Positions 18,818 through 27,841 of a stretch of 64,000 nt of DNA are shown in pieces. Position numbers and translations under genes: made by a program. The first letter of the stretch is position 1; every line of letters starts with the position of its first letter. The stretch comes from Afipia sp. 64-13 (lineage in GTDB: Bacteria > Pseudomonadota > Alphaproteobacteria > Rhizobiales > Xanthobacteraceae), in assembly GCA_001897755.1 (NCBI GenBank), contig MKUJ01000003.1, positions 31,754-95,753 of the forward strand, written 5' to 3'. The notes under the pieces were generated by a model. That model was not told where the DNA came from, did not search any database, and saw only the letters and a program-made list of their open reading frames with translations.

Positions 18818-19858
18818 GTGCCGTCTGCTGTTCCGCAACCCGTCGTCGCGACGCTGACACGCGCCGCCATTTTCCTGATCGTCACAATCAACCCCGGACG
18901 GAACAATGACGTTGCCGTACGCAGTTTGTGCGCGAGCCTGTCGTCGCTTCTGCGCGCCGTCGGCTTTCGCGACCTCGAGGGACGGCTGTCATGCGTCATG
19001 GGAATTGGCTCCAGCGCCTGGGACCGGCTGTTCGGCGCGCCACGGCCGAAGGACCTGCATCCTTTCCGCGAGATTCACGGCGTCCATCATGCGGTGTCCA
19101 CGCCCGGCGACATTCTGTTTCACATCCGGGCGACCCGCATGGATCTGTGCTTCGAGATCGCGGCACAAATCATGTCTCGGCTGGCGGATGCGGTGACGGT
19201 CGTCGACGAAGTGCACGGGTTCAGATATTTCGATGAGCGCGACCTGCTCGGTTTTGTCGACGGCACGGAGAATCCGCTCGGCAGCGACGCGCAGCAGGCG
19301 ACGATCATTGGCGACGAGGACGCCTCTTTTGCCGGCGGCAGCTATGTCATCGTACAGAAATATCTGCACGACCTGAAACGGTGGAACGAGGTCCCGGTCG
19401 AGCAGCAGGAAAATATTATCGGCCGGCACAAGCTCTCCGATATCGAGCAGGACGACGCGGCGAAAGCGCCCTATGCGCATAATGTCCTGACCTCCATTGA
19501 GGAGAACGGCGAGCAGTTGCAAATCGTGCGCGACAACATGCCGTTCGGCGAATTCGGAAAAAGCGAGTTCGGCACCTACTTCATCGGCTACGCGCGCGCT
19601 CCGCAGCGCATCGAGCGAATGCTGGAAAACATGTTCATCGGCCAGCCGCCCGGAACGTATGATCGGCTGCTCGATTTCAGCCGGGCCGTGACCGGCGTGC
19701 TGTTTTTCGTGCCGTCAGCCACCTTTCTTGACGCTGTCACACCGGACACGACTCCGGCCGGCTCTCATCAAGACTCAACAGATTCCGCCGACCCCGATAA
19801 GCCACCGACACGCGCGGCGTCAGGTGACGGCTCGCTTGGCATTGGTTCTCTGAAATAA
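18818..19858 (+). CDS. Dye-decolorizing peroxidase, encapsulin cargo
   Basis: DyP peroxidases are heme enzymes that oxidise phenols and dyes with hydrogen peroxide. The 346-residue protein has the motif GFVDGTENP (D148), the proximal-heme histidine H221 in APYAHNVL and the distal arginine R238 (IVRDNMPFG), all typical of class B/P enzymes. After the catalytic domain (to about 305) comes a flexible linker rich in Thr, Ser, Pro and Asp, then the C-terminal tag DGSLGIGSLK, the known encapsulin cargo-loading peptide. The start is a GTG with AAGGAG about nine bases upstream. The shell gene follows 11 bases later. Confidence 0.96.
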   Translation: MPSAVPQPVVATLTRAAIFLIVTINPGRNNDVAVRSLCASLSSLLRAVGFRDLEGRLSCVMGIGSSAWDRLFGAPRPKDLHPFREIHGVHHAVSTPGDILFHIRATRMDLCFEIAAQIMSRLADAVTVVDEVHGFRYFDERDLLGFVDGTENPLGSDAQQATIIGDEDASFAGGSYVIVQKYLHDLKRWNEVPVEQQENIIGRHKLSDIEQDDAAKAPYAHNVLTSIEENGEQLQIVRDNMPFGEFGKSEFGTYFIGYARAPQRIERMLENMFIGQPPGTYDRLLDFSRAVTGVLFFVPSATFLDAVTPDTTPAGSHQDSTDSADPDKPPTRAASGDGSLGIGSLK

Positions 19859-19869
19859 AGAGGCAGAAC

Positions 19870-20676
19870 ATGAATAACCTTCATCGCGAACTTGCTCCCA
19901 TCTCCGACAAGGCCTGGGCCCAGATCGAGCAGGAAGCCTCCCGCACCCTGAAGCGCCATCTGGCGGCGCGGCGCGTGGTCGACGTACCGGACCCGAAGGG
20001 TCTCGATCTCGCGGCAGTCGGCACCGGGCATACCCATCCGATCAAGCCCCCGGGCGACGGCATCCAGGTCGCGCAGCACGACGCCAAAGCGTTGATCGAG
20101 CTCCGCGTCCCGTTCGAACTGTCGCGGCAGCAGATCGACGATGTCGAGCGCGGTGCCGCCGATTCCGACTGGTCGCCGGTGAAGGAAGCGGCCCGCAAGA
20201 TCGCCTTCGCCGAAGATCGTGCGGTGTTCGACGGCTATGAAGCCGCCGGCATTCACGGCATCCGTCAGGGCAGCAGCAATACGGCGATTGCCCTGCCGGC
20301 AAGCGTGCGCGGTTATGCGAGCGCCGTCGCGCAGGCTGTCAGCCAGTTGCGGCTCGCCGGCTGCAACGGTCCTTATGCGCTCGTGCTCGGCACGGATGCC
20401 TATACGGCGGCCAGCGGCGGCAGCGACGAGGGCTATCCGGTCTTTCATCATCTCGAGCGCATGGTGGACGGCGGGATCATCTGGGCGCCGGCGATTGCGG
20501 GCGGCCTTGTGCTCTCGACCCGCGGCGGCGATTTCGAACTGGATATCGGTCAGGACATCTCGATCGGCTATCTCAGCCATACGAGCACGACGGTGGAGCT
20601 CTATTTCCTGGAGTCCTTCACGTTCCGTCTGTTGACGACCGAAGCCTCGGTCGTGCTCTCTCCCGAGAAGAAGTAG
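19870..20676 (+). CDS. Family 1 encapsulin shell protein
   Basis: A 268-residue protein of the HK97-fold encapsulin family. It self-assembles into a small icosahedral shell, usually 60 subunits, around cargo proteins. The N-terminus NNLHRELAPISDKAW and the segments RVPFELSRQQIDDVERGA, AFAEDRAVFDGY and GQDISIGYLSHT are typical of class 1 shells. It starts 11 bases after the DyP peroxidase in the same direction. Only one cargo is encoded here. Confidence 0.96.
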   Translation: MNNLHRELAPISDKAWAQIEQEASRTLKRHLAARRVVDVPDPKGLDLAAVGTGHTHPIKPPGDGIQVAQHDAKALIELRVPFELSRQQIDDVERGAADSDWSPVKEAARKIAFAEDRAVFDGYEAAGIHGIRQGSSNTAIALPASVRGYASAVAQAVSQLRLAGCNGPYALVLGTDAYTAASGGSDEGYPVFHHLERMVDGGIIWAPAIAGGLVLSTRGGDFELDIGQDISIGYLSHTSTTVELYFLESFTFRLLTTEASVVLSPEKK

Positions 20677-20729
20677 GAGTCGCTATCTATTTAGATGGGA
20701 CCGTTTCCGGACGAGCGAGGCATCGGCAC

Positions 20730-20945
20730 ATGACCAGGACATTCAAGGTCGGCGACCATGTGAGATGGAATTCCGAAGCGGGGCACGTGACAGGCCGGAT
20801 CGTTGCCGTTCACACCGCCGACTTCACCTACAAGGGCTACACCCATCATGCGTCGAAGGACGATCCTCAATACGAAATCAAGAGCGACAAGACCAACCAT
20901 ATCGCCGCTCACAAGGGCGGCGCGCTCGAGCGGATATCCGGATAG
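20730..20945 (+). CDS. DUF2945 (hypervirulence-associated TUDOR-like) small protein
   Basis: A 71-residue protein beginning MTRTFKVGDHVRWNSEAGHV, with GRIVAVHTADFTYKGY and a lysine/histidine-rich second half, matching the short DUF2945 family. It is thought to form a small beta-barrel; its role is unknown. It lies about 50 bases after the encapsulin gene in the same direction and may be read through, but the family is usually not linked to encapsulins. Confidence 0.8.
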   Translation: MTRTFKVGDHVRWNSEAGHVTGRIVAVHTADFTYKGYTHHASKDDPQYEIKSDKTNHIAAHKGGALERISG

Positions 20946-21049
20946 GACGCCCGGACGGCGCCCTCTCCGTTCGCGAGAAATACGCAAGGGATGAAGGCCT
21001 CAGCGAGGCAGGTAACCGCTCGGACCGATAGAGCCGGATCTCATGACGC

Positions 21050-21712
21050 CTAAAACGTAGGCGGCGTGTTGACCCAAATCACTTGCGCCGGCGTCTTGCC
21101 TGGATTGCGATAGCTGTGAACCAAGCTTGAATTGAAATAAAAAGAATCCCCGGGCCCGGCAATATAAGTGACCGAGTTCACGACGAGCTCAAGCTGCCCT
21201 TCGATCACGTAACCGACCTCCTCGCCCTCATGCTGCAAATCTCCACCGCTGTGGCCGCCAGGCTCCAGCGTAAACAGCAACCCTTCCAGTTGGCGGCCGG
21301 CTTCGTAAGGGACCAGCATTTCAGCGACGATACCTTCGCCCACATCATTGTTGTCAACACCGGCAACGCGCCGTTCCGCCTTGGTCATCACGACCTTGCC
21401 GACCAGCTCCTCCATAGCGAACAGAGCCGAGATGCTGATCCCGAGTGCTTTGGCAATCCGGTGCAGGGTCGAAAGCGAAGGGTCGAGTTTGTTATGTTCG
21501 ATTTTTGAAATCAAACTCGGAGAAATTCCGGCTGCGTCCGCCAAGTCTGCAAGCCGCATATTTCGCAAATGACGCTCGCGCTTTAGCTGAAAGCCAAGCC
21601 AACTGCGCTCACTCTCAAAATCACTCGTGCCAGGTAACGTATGATCGGCTTTTGTCCTGATCCGAGCCGAAACCGCCCCACGTTTAGGGTTCTTGACTGA
21701 GCGGGTCACCAT
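21050..21712 (-). CDS. XRE-family transcriptional regulator with C-terminal cupin domain
   Basis: 220 residues: a basic leader, a helix-turn-helix at about 43-100 (LADLADAAGISPSLISKIEH), then a cupin barrel at about 145-215 (GGHSGGDLQHEGEEVGYVIE, with metal-binding type residues). XRE-cupin regulators usually sense a small molecule in the barrel and control neighbouring transport and catabolic genes. It is the last gene of the minus-strand stretch that holds the ABC transporter, about 90 bases after the permease stop. Its own upstream region has a CCATG/CATGG inverted pair at 21725-21740, a possible autoregulatory site. Confidence 0.9.
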   Translation of the reverse strand: MVTRSVKNPKRGAVSARIRTKADHTLPGTSDFESERSWLGFQLKRERHLRNMRLADLADAAGISPSLISKIEHNKLDPSLSTLHRIAKALGISISALFAMEELVGKVVMTKAERRVAGVDNNDVGEGIVAEMLVPYEAGRQLEGLLFTLEPGGHSGGDLQHEGEEVGYVIEGQLELVVNSVTYIAGPGDSFYFNSSLVHSYRNPGKTPAQVIWVNTPPTF

Positions 21713-21803
21713 CGCAAATTTTATCCATGTTAAACCATGGCGTTACCCCTATCAGGTGCTTGCGTCATAGGCAACTGCTGGGAAAGCAGGCACATCATAT
21801 GTC

Positions 21804-22745
21804 TTACCTTTGCCCTGCGATAAACGGCACCATCAAAGACTTCGGAGCCCGCGCACGCCGGGAAAATACCATCAAAGCCAGGATGCTCATGATGTAAGGG
21901 AGCATCAGGAAGAATTGGTATGGAATCATGCTGCCGGCAACGGACTGAAGTCGAAGCTGAAAAGCCTCGATGCCAGCGAAGAACAGCGCACCAATCAAGG
22001 CCCGGCCCGGGTGCCACGAGCCAAACACCACAAGGGCAATGCAAATCCAGCCGCGGCCAGCCACCATGTTGGTAAAAAAGGCATTAAATGCGCTAAGCGT
22101 CAGAAAGGCGCCGCCCATGGCCATCAGAGCGCTGCCCGCCATCACCGCGCCAATCCGTACCGCGTGGACGTTGATTCCCCGCGCTTCGACCGCTTTCGGA
22201 TTTTCGCCCACCATGCGAACGACGAGACCGATCGGCGTCCGATAGAGGACGTAAGCAACAACGACGACGGTGACGAAAGCGAGATAGGTAAGCGGGGTTT
22301 GCGCAAACAAGGCTTGGCCGATAATCGGAATATCGGAGAGGACCGGAACGACAAACACCTGAAACGAAGTGATCTCGGGCGGATTTCCGGTGCTCGGCAG
22401 AATCACCCGGAAGGCATAATAGGCAAGGCCACTTGCCAGCATCGTGACACCGAGGCCGGTAACGTGTTGCGACAGGGCAAGAGGACCCGTCAAAACCGCC
22501 AGCAGAAGCCCGAACAGCATTCCGGAGAATGCAGCAAGAGCAACGCCGGTCCACAGATCCGCTCCGAAGAGCACAGACATCCAACCGACCAATGCGCCGA
22601 CCGTCATGATGCCTTCGATACCCAGGTTCAGGATGCCGGCCCGCTCGCAGATCAACTCGCCAAGCGTCCCGAAGATGAAAGGCGTGGCGATCCGTACGAC
22701 CGACGTCCAGAACGAGACGTTAAGAATGATGTCAATGACGTCCAT
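21804..22745 (-). CDS. ABC transporter permease, BMP/nucleoside type (second permease)
   Basis: About 313 residues with around nine hydrophobic helices, of the BPD_transp_2 family. LICERAGILNLGIEGIMTVG is the characteristic conserved loop, followed by VRMVGENPKAVEARGINV. It should form a heterodimeric channel with the permease encoded just upstream, importing a nucleoside- or purine-like compound. The ATG at 22745 starts two bases after the upstream stop; an earlier ATG at 22787 would overlap that gene. Confidence 0.9.
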   Translation of the reverse strand: MDVIDIILNVSFWTSVVRIATPFIFGTLGELICERAGILNLGIEGIMTVGALVGWMSVLFGADLWTGVALAAFSGMLFGLLLAVLTGPLALSQHVTGLGVTMLASGLAYYAFRVILPSTGNPPEITSFQVFVVPVLSDIPIIGQALFAQTPLTYLAFVTVVVVAYVLYRTPIGLVVRMVGENPKAVEARGINVHAVRIGAVMAGSALMAMGGAFLTLSAFNAFFTNMVAGRGWICIALVVFGSWHPGRALIGALFFAGIEAFQLRLQSVAGSMIPYQFFLMLPYIMSILALMVFSRRARAPKSLMVPFIAGQR

Positions 22746-22747
22746 GG

Positions 22748-23794
22748 CTAAGCTCTGATTCTGTATTGAGTCAGAAGGGAGGCGCACAGCATGCAGATCA
22801 GCGAGAGCGCCGTGATGACTTGAGCGATGAAACTGGATAGGCCGACCACTCTACTCATCGCGTCTGATCCGACAAAAATTCCGGCGACAAAAATCGCCGC
22901 CGGAATAACCGCCAAAGGATTCAACCCGGCAAGAGTCGCCACAATAATTCCCGTATAGCCAAATCCGGGAGAAAGATCGTTGGTCAGGCTGCCGCGCAAT
23001 CCCATGACCTCGATGGCACCGCCCATGCCGGCAAGTCCACCGGAGATGCAGGCAACGAGAAGAAGCGTGCGAGTTACGGGAAGTCCAAGAAATCTTGCTC
23101 CTTCCGGATTCATGCCGACCGCATTCATTTCGAATCCCCATTTCGTGCGCGTGCTCAAAATGAAAATTACGACCGCCGCGATAATGCTCAATACGAAGCC
23201 CAGATGCAGGCGGGAGCGGCTCAGAATTTTGGGAAGGTGCGCGTCGGCAATCACCGGCATCGACCTCGGCCATCCCATGGCCATCGTGTCTTTCAAAGGA
23301 CCGTCAAGCATCATCGAGACAAAGAGCACAACGATGAAATTGAGAAGCAGTGTCGTGACGACCTCGTCGGCATTGAACGCGGTCTTCATATAAGTCGGCA
23401 GAATGAGAAGGATCGCTCCCAGAATTGCTGCAAAGAAGATCAGAAGAGGAATAAGGATCACGCCCGGCAAATGAAGCTGTCCCGTTCCAAGCAAGACGAC
23501 CGCAAGTCCGCCCATAAAAAACTGACCATCCGCACCAATATTCCAAAGTCTGGCACGGAAGGCTACAGCTGCGGCAAGACCGGTAAAAATCAGAGGAACG
23601 GAGCGCACAAGCGTCTCCGTGATGGCAAACCTGCTGCCAAACGATCCGATGGCAATCTGCGTATACGCGCGCAACGGCGAGACCCCGCCCCATGCGATAG
23701 CGATACCGCTCAGCAAAAACGCAACGATAATGGCCCCCACAATCAATGCCATCGCCAACAGGGGGGATACGTTCTCCCGACGTTCAAGCCTCAT
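22748..23794 (-). CDS. ABC transporter permease, BMP/nucleoside type (first permease)
   Basis: 348 residues, nine to ten membrane helices, same family as the adjacent permease. The conserved stretches are FRARLWNIGADGQFFMGGLA and GMNPEGARFLGLPV. It overlaps the ATPase gene by four bases (ATGA) and is followed at once by the second permease, so the three form a translationally coupled set with the substrate-binding protein at 25406-26440. Confidence 0.92.
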   Translation of the reverse strand: MRLERRENVSPLLAMALIVGAIIVAFLLSGIAIAWGGVSPLRAYTQIAIGSFGSRFAITETLVRSVPLIFTGLAAAVAFRARLWNIGADGQFFMGGLAVVLLGTGQLHLPGVILIPLLIFFAAILGAILLILPTYMKTAFNADEVVTTLLLNFIVVLFVSMMLDGPLKDTMAMGWPRSMPVIADAHLPKILSRSRLHLGFVLSIIAAVVIFILSTRTKWGFEMNAVGMNPEGARFLGLPVTRTLLLVACISGGLAGMGGAIEVMGLRGSLTNDLSPGFGYTGIIVATLAGLNPLAVIPAAIFVAGIFVGSDAMSRVVGLSSFIAQVITALSLICMLCASLLTQYRIRA

Positions 23795-25329
23795 TGTTTG
23801 GCGTCCTCATGTCGGCCCATCATCATCAAACCCAGTTTTTCCACGGTGACATCACGACGCAACATGGGAGCCGATATATTGCCGTGGTAAGCAACCACGA
23901 CACGATCCGACAAAGTCAGGAGCTCATCCAAATCTTCGGAGATGAGCAATACGCCCGCGCCATTCTTCTTCGCCTCTTCCAGCCTGTCATAAACGAAAGA
24001 CACGGCACCGATATCGAGTCCGCGCGTGGGCTGACTTGCGACGATCAGATCCGGCTTGCGGTCGAGGTTTCTGCCCAAAATCAATTTCTGCATATTGCCG
24101 CCGGACAGAAGCCTTACCCTCGCCTGCGGTGAAGGACAGGAAACTGAATAGTGCTCAATGATTTTTTGCGCATATTCGACAGCTGCGGCCTTGCGGATGA
24201 ACCCGAACCGCTGGAACTGTTCGTTTTCGTAAACTTCGGCGAACAAGTTCATCCAGATGGGAAGATCACCAATCAGACCGGTCGCGAGGCGGTCTTCCGG
24301 AATGCGGCCCACGCCACTTTGGACGATCCCTGCGGGACCGAGACCCGCGATATTTTTCCCCCGCAACTCGATAACACCGTTGGTCGGAGCCCGGATACCG
24401 GCAATGACCTCAAACAACGGAAGCTGCCCGTTGCCGGAGACACCAACGACTCCGACAATTTCATTGCTTCCAACTTCGAGGCTTACGTCCTTGAGCAGGC
24501 GAATGCCGTTTTCATCAACTGAAACGTTGATCAGGGAAAGGATCGGCTTGCCTCGTGTGATTTCGACTGGTTGACGCTCCGGCAGCGGCCGCCCGATCAT
24601 GCGCTCGGCAAGCGTCTTCGGACAGGTAGAAGCGGTATCGACTTCGAAGACAACCTGACCGGCGCGAAGCACCATGACACGATCGCTGACCCGAACCACC
24701 TCATCGAGCTTATGACTGATAAAGATGACCGACATGCCGGTCGCAACAAGCTCGTGAATAGTCTGAAATAGCTGTTCAGATTCCTGGGGCGTGAGGACCG
24801 CTGTCGGCTCGTCGAGGATTAGAATATTGGCTCCCAGAAACAGCGCCTTCAGAATTTCGACGCGCTGCTTCTCCCCGACCGTCAGGGCTCCGACAAGAGC
24901 CTTCGGATCGACGGTCAAACCGCTTCGCTCTATCAAGCCCGCAAGCTTCTGCTCCGCACTGCGTCTGTCGAGATAAGGCCGCCATGACGGCGTCGTTCCA
25001 AGAACAATGTTATCCAGAACGGACAGATTATCGGCGAGATTGAAGTGCTGATGCACCATGCCGATGCCGGCTTCCATGGCCGCCCTCGGCGAGCCCGGCG
25101 TAAGCTCCGCTCCGTGAACCTTTATATTGCCCGAGTCAGCCTTGTACTGACCGAACAGGATGCTCATCAAAGTGCTTTTTCCGGCGCCGTTTTCGCCGAG
25201 CAACGCCAGAACTTCGCCTGCGCGCAGCTCCAAACTGATGTTGCGGTTGGCGTGAACCGGGCCGAAACTCTTTGTGATCCCCGTAAGGGTAAGCACGGTA
25301 TCGTCTGATACAGATGCTCTCTTCTGCAT
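23791..25329 (-). CDS. ABC transporter ATP-binding protein with two nucleotide-binding domains
   Basis: About 512 residues. The first domain has Walker A GENGAGKST and the Walker B-type LILDEPTAVLTPQE. The second has a degenerate Walker A (GVSGNGQ) and LLSGGNMQKL as its signature, with VASQPTRGLDIGA. This arrangement, one canonical and one degenerate site, is standard for sugar and nucleoside ABC importers (YufO/RbsA type). The start at 25329 is preferred because of a purine-rich GGGGGCGG upstream; the longer frame is not conserved. Confidence 0.93.
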   Translation of the reverse strand: MQKRASVSDDTVLTLTGITKSFGPVHANRNISLELRAGEVLALLGENGAGKSTLMSILFGQYKADSGNIKVHGAELTPGSPRAAMEAGIGMVHQHFNLADNLSVLDNIVLGTTPSWRPYLDRRSAEQKLAGLIERSGLTVDPKALVGALTVGEKQRVEILKALFLGANILILDEPTAVLTPQESEQLFQTIHELVATGMSVIFISHKLDEVVRVSDRVMVLRAGQVVFEVDTASTCPKTLAERMIGRPLPERQPVEITRGKPILSLINVSVDENGIRLLKDVSLEVGSNEIVGVVGVSGNGQLPLFEVIAGIRAPTNGVIELRGKNIAGLGPAGIVQSGVGRIPEDRLATGLIGDLPIWMNLFAEVYENEQFQRFGFIRKAAAVEYAQKIIEHYSVSCPSPQARVRLLSGGNMQKLILGRNLDRKPDLIVASQPTRGLDIGAVSFVYDRLEEAKKNGAGVLLISEDLDELLTLSDRVVVAYHGNISAPMLRRDVTVEKLGLMMMGRHEDAKQ

Positions 25330-25405
25330 GCCGCCCCCGAGATTTCCTGTCTTGCAAGAGAGGGGGCGCCAACGGGGCGCCCTCTCCATCACGGCGATGT
25401 TGCAG

Positions 25406-26440
25406 TTACTTCGGGCACGGACCGGAATCGATCTTGTTCTGGAAGATCGTCGCCTTCAGCGTGCCGGCCTTCATCTTGGCTTCGGCCTCCTTAACAGCCC
25501 GTACCGCATCCGGCGGAAGCTTCTTCTCCCATTCGCCGAGCGGCGCCAGGGCAGAGCCGCCAATGACATAGGAACCATATTCACGCCCATAATCCTTGGC
25601 GGCAAACTTGCCGTTCTTGACGTCCGCGATCGCGGCATCAAACATTGGTTCGGCGTTCCACAACGCCGAAGTGATGACCGCCGCATCATAAGCCTTATCC
25701 TGAACCATCAGGTTGGCGATGGCATACTTCTTCTTTTCAAGAGCCGCCTGGTTGGCGCCGAAGCGTTCGGCATAGATGACATCCGCCCCCGATTCGATCT
25801 GGGCTAGAGCGGCTTCCTTGTCGGCCGGAATATTATAGAAACCGCCGACAAACGAGACGAGCATTTGCACCTTCGGATTGACGGTGCATGCCCCTTCCCT
25901 GAAAGCACCGATCAGACGATTGATCTCGGGAATAGCCATACCGCCGACCGCACCAAGCTTGTTGGTTTTGGTGATGCTGCCCGCAAGAATGCCTCCAAGA
26001 TAGGCTGCATCCTGGTTCCAGTTATCGAACACGGCGACATTGGTGCCATCCGGCGGCAAGCTCGAAGCAAGCAGAAACTTGATCTTCGGATATTCCTTCG
26101 CAAGATCGCGCGCTTCACGCTCAACGGTATAAGATTCCGCGACAATAAGTTCGGCACCCTGCTCGGCGTACTCACGGATCACGCGGATCGTGTCGGAAGC
26201 CGCAACGGCCTCAGCCAACAGATAGTCGATTTCTCCCCGATCTCTGGCCTTCAACAGGCTGACATGCACCCGGCTGACCCATTGATGATCAACGGGTGAG
26301 TTCAAGACGGCCGCTACCTTTAACTTGTTTGCGTGCGCCGGACTTCCAAAACACACCGCAAGGACGAAAGCGGCCAAGCCGGCCCAGAGAGTCATTTTCT
26401 CTCGGGTAAAATCAAGTTTCCAATAAGCCCTGATATCCAT
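25406..26440 (-). CDS. BMP-family substrate-binding protein of the ABC importer
   Basis: About 344 residues with an N-terminal signal peptide (LWAGLAAFVLAVCFGSPAHA), no lipobox, so a soluble periplasmic protein. The mature part is of the BMP/Med family: ADKEAALAQIESGADVIYAE and later FGANQAALEKK. Family members bind nucleosides, purines or related small molecules (PnrA, Med, RfuA types). The start at 26440 has GGGAGGGAAGGA right before the ATG. It heads the minus-strand transporter operon and is divergent from the cyclase. Confidence 0.93.
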   Translation of the reverse strand: MDIRAYWKLDFTREKMTLWAGLAAFVLAVCFGSPAHANKLKVAAVLNSPVDHQWVSRVHVSLLKARDRGEIDYLLAEAVAASDTIRVIREYAEQGAELIVAESYTVEREARDLAKEYPKIKFLLASSLPPDGTNVAVFDNWNQDAAYLGGILAGSITKTNKLGAVGGMAIPEINRLIGAFREGACTVNPKVQMLVSFVGGFYNIPADKEAALAQIESGADVIYAERFGANQAALEKKKYAIANLMVQDKAYDAAVITSALWNAEPMFDAAIADVKNGKFAAKDYGREYGSYVIGGSALAPLGEWEKKLPPDAVRAVKEAEAKMKAGTLKATIFQNKIDSGPCPK

Positions 26441-26496
26441 TCCTTCCCTCCCGTTGCAGAACATTATTTTCGAAGTGAGGCTTCGTGCGTTTGCTA

Positions 26497-26511
26497 ATTC
26501 CGCTACGGAAT
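26497..26511. promoter_or_regulatory. Palindromic operator candidate in the transporter/cyclase divergent region
   Basis: ATTCCG CTA CGGAAT: perfect six-base arms with a three-base centre, in the 155-bp divergent region between the substrate-binding protein and the cyclase. It lies upstream of the predicted cyclase promoter. The cluster's XRE-cupin regulator is the natural candidate to bind it. Confidence 0.5.
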
Positions 26512-26534
26512 AAATTACTCAACCTTTTTCTTAT

Positions 26535-26563
26535 TTGTCAAATTAACGTTTGCTTGTTATGCA
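26535..26563 (+). promoter_or_regulatory. Predicted sigma-70 promoter of cyclase-Rid operon
   Basis: TTGTCA, a 17-base spacer and TATGCA in an AT-rich region, followed about 20 bases later by the ribosome site of the cyclase gene. The -35 box is near consensus. Confidence 0.5.
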
Positions 26564-26595
26564 AGGAGCATCAAAAACCGCAAAGGATGGTTGCC

Positions 26596-27291
26596 ATGGC
26601 CAAATACGCCGTAAAAGAAGTCGTCGATCTTTCTCATGAATTTTTTGAGGGAATGCCGAATATCGCGGGCCTGCCGGTGACATTCTGGCCGGTTGAAACA
26701 ATTGCTCACACAAGAAAGATTAGTGACGGAAAACTGGGCATCGAGAGCAAGATGATGCTTCTTCCCGAGCATTGCGGCACGCATTTCGATGCACCGCGGC
26801 ATTTTGATCCGAACGGCCTGACGACGGAAAACCTGCCGGCCAACCTGTTCGTCATGCCGGGCCATCTCCTGGACCTGACCCATAAAAAGAACGGAGAAGC
26901 GATCACTATCGCCGATCTGGAGCAAGCCGAGGCGAAATCCGGCAAGAAAATCGGGCCAGGCCAGGCAACCATCATCTGGACCGGTGTAGATAAGGACTGG
27001 GGCAAACCCGGATTTCATCTCAATCGTCCCTTTGTGCCCGTACCGACGGCAGAATGGCTGGTCAAACGCAATATTTCCTTGTTCTGTACGGATCTCATCG
27101 GAATGGACGATCCTCAGGAATGGTGGTGGCCGACGCACGAAGTCTGGCTGAAAGCGGGAATCTGCATGGTTCAGCAGCTTTGCAACCTGCACGAGCTTGC
27201 GGATAAGGAATTCCTGTTCATCAGCCTTCCTCTCAAAATGAGAGGCGGAACGGCATCTCCCGTTCGACCGATCGCGGTGGTGCTGTCATGA
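26596..27291 (+). CDS. Metal-dependent cyclase-family hydrolase (kynurenine formamidase-like fold)
   Basis: A 231-residue member of the cyclase family (PF04199), which hydrolyses amide or lactone bonds, often ring structures. The metal-binding motif is HCGTHFDAPRHF, giving H59, H63, D65 and H69. The rest of the chain (GPGQATIIWTGVDKDWGKPG, and WWWPTHEVW near the active-site lid) fits the family. The ATG at 26596 has AAAGGA eight bases upstream. It overlaps the Rid gene by four bases. The substrate is unknown; the context points to a cyclic nitrogen compound imported by the neighbouring ABC system. Confidence 0.85.
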   Translation: MAKYAVKEVVDLSHEFFEGMPNIAGLPVTFWPVETIAHTRKISDGKLGIESKMMLLPEHCGTHFDAPRHFDPNGLTTENLPANLFVMPGHLLDLTHKKNGEAITIADLEQAEAKSGKKIGPGQATIIWTGVDKDWGKPGFHLNRPFVPVPTAEWLVKRNISLFCTDLIGMDDPQEWWWPTHEVWLKAGICMVQQLCNLHELADKEFLFISLPLKMRGGTASPVRPIAVVLS

Positions 27292-27686
27292 CTGCGATGA
27301 CATTCTTCAACCCGCCCGGCGTCTATGACGCCAAGCAGTTTGCTTATTCACACGCATCTCGGATGGGGGACCTGATCTTCGTCGCCGGCACGATTGCCCA
27401 CGACAAGAATGGCAACCTGGTTGGAAAAGATGACCCGCGTGCGCAGACCGAGCAGGTGTTCTCCAATCTCAAGACCATCCTGGAGGCTTGCAATTCAGGG
27501 CTTGATCGAGTCGGCAAGCTGACAGTTCTGATCACCGATATCAGCTATCGTCCGATCGTCCACGAGATCCGCACTCGAACCTTCGCACCTTACAATGTTC
27601 TGCCGGCGAGTACGCTGGCGGTTGTCAGTCAACTCGCCAATCCAGGTTGGCTGGTGGAGATCGAAGCCGTGGCTGCCGCTCGTTAA
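27288..27686 (+). CDS. Rid-family (YjgF/RidA-like) protein lacking the catalytic arginine
   Basis: 132 residues, one trimer-forming Rid domain. Rid proteins of the RidA group hydrolyse reactive enamines/imines using an arginine (E. coli R105, in an L-P-A-R-S context). Here the equivalent stretch reads LPASTLAVV, with Ser108 at the arginine position, so ordinary RidA deaminase activity is unlikely. Rid subgroups without this arginine exist and are usually linked to specific catabolic pathways. The start overlaps the cyclase stop (ATGA), so the two are co-translated. Confidence 0.9.
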   Translation: MTAMTFFNPPGVYDAKQFAYSHASRMGDLIFVAGTIAHDKNGNLVGKDDPRAQTEQVFSNLKTILEACNSGLDRVGKLTVLITDISYRPIVHEIRTRTFAPYNVLPASTLAVVSQLANPGWLVEIEAVAAAR

Positions 27687-27696
27687 TCGCTTCATC

Positions 27697-27720
27697 GGGG
27701 TGCCGGCTTGCTGGCACCCC
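27697..27720 (+). terminator. Probable terminator after the cyclase-Rid pair
   Basis: GGGGTGCC and GGCACCCC form an 8-bp stem with an 8-base loop, 11 bases after the Rid stop. The tail (GCCTCTCTTTGG) is only weakly T-rich, so efficiency is uncertain. It also sits between convergent genes. Confidence 0.55.
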
Positions 27721-27841
27721 GCCTCTCTTTGGGCTGCAATTTTCAAAGCCTGAGAAGAAAGCTCGATCAAACGAGCCAAGTCAGCCCGATCAACGGCGCT
27801 TCAAAGCGCTCGTTAATACGGCTTCAAAAATTCAAAACTGC

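Noticed and set aside
19768-20580. 270-codon minus-strand frame opposite encapsulin
   Set aside because: Shadow of the encapsulin gene, no recognisable domain.
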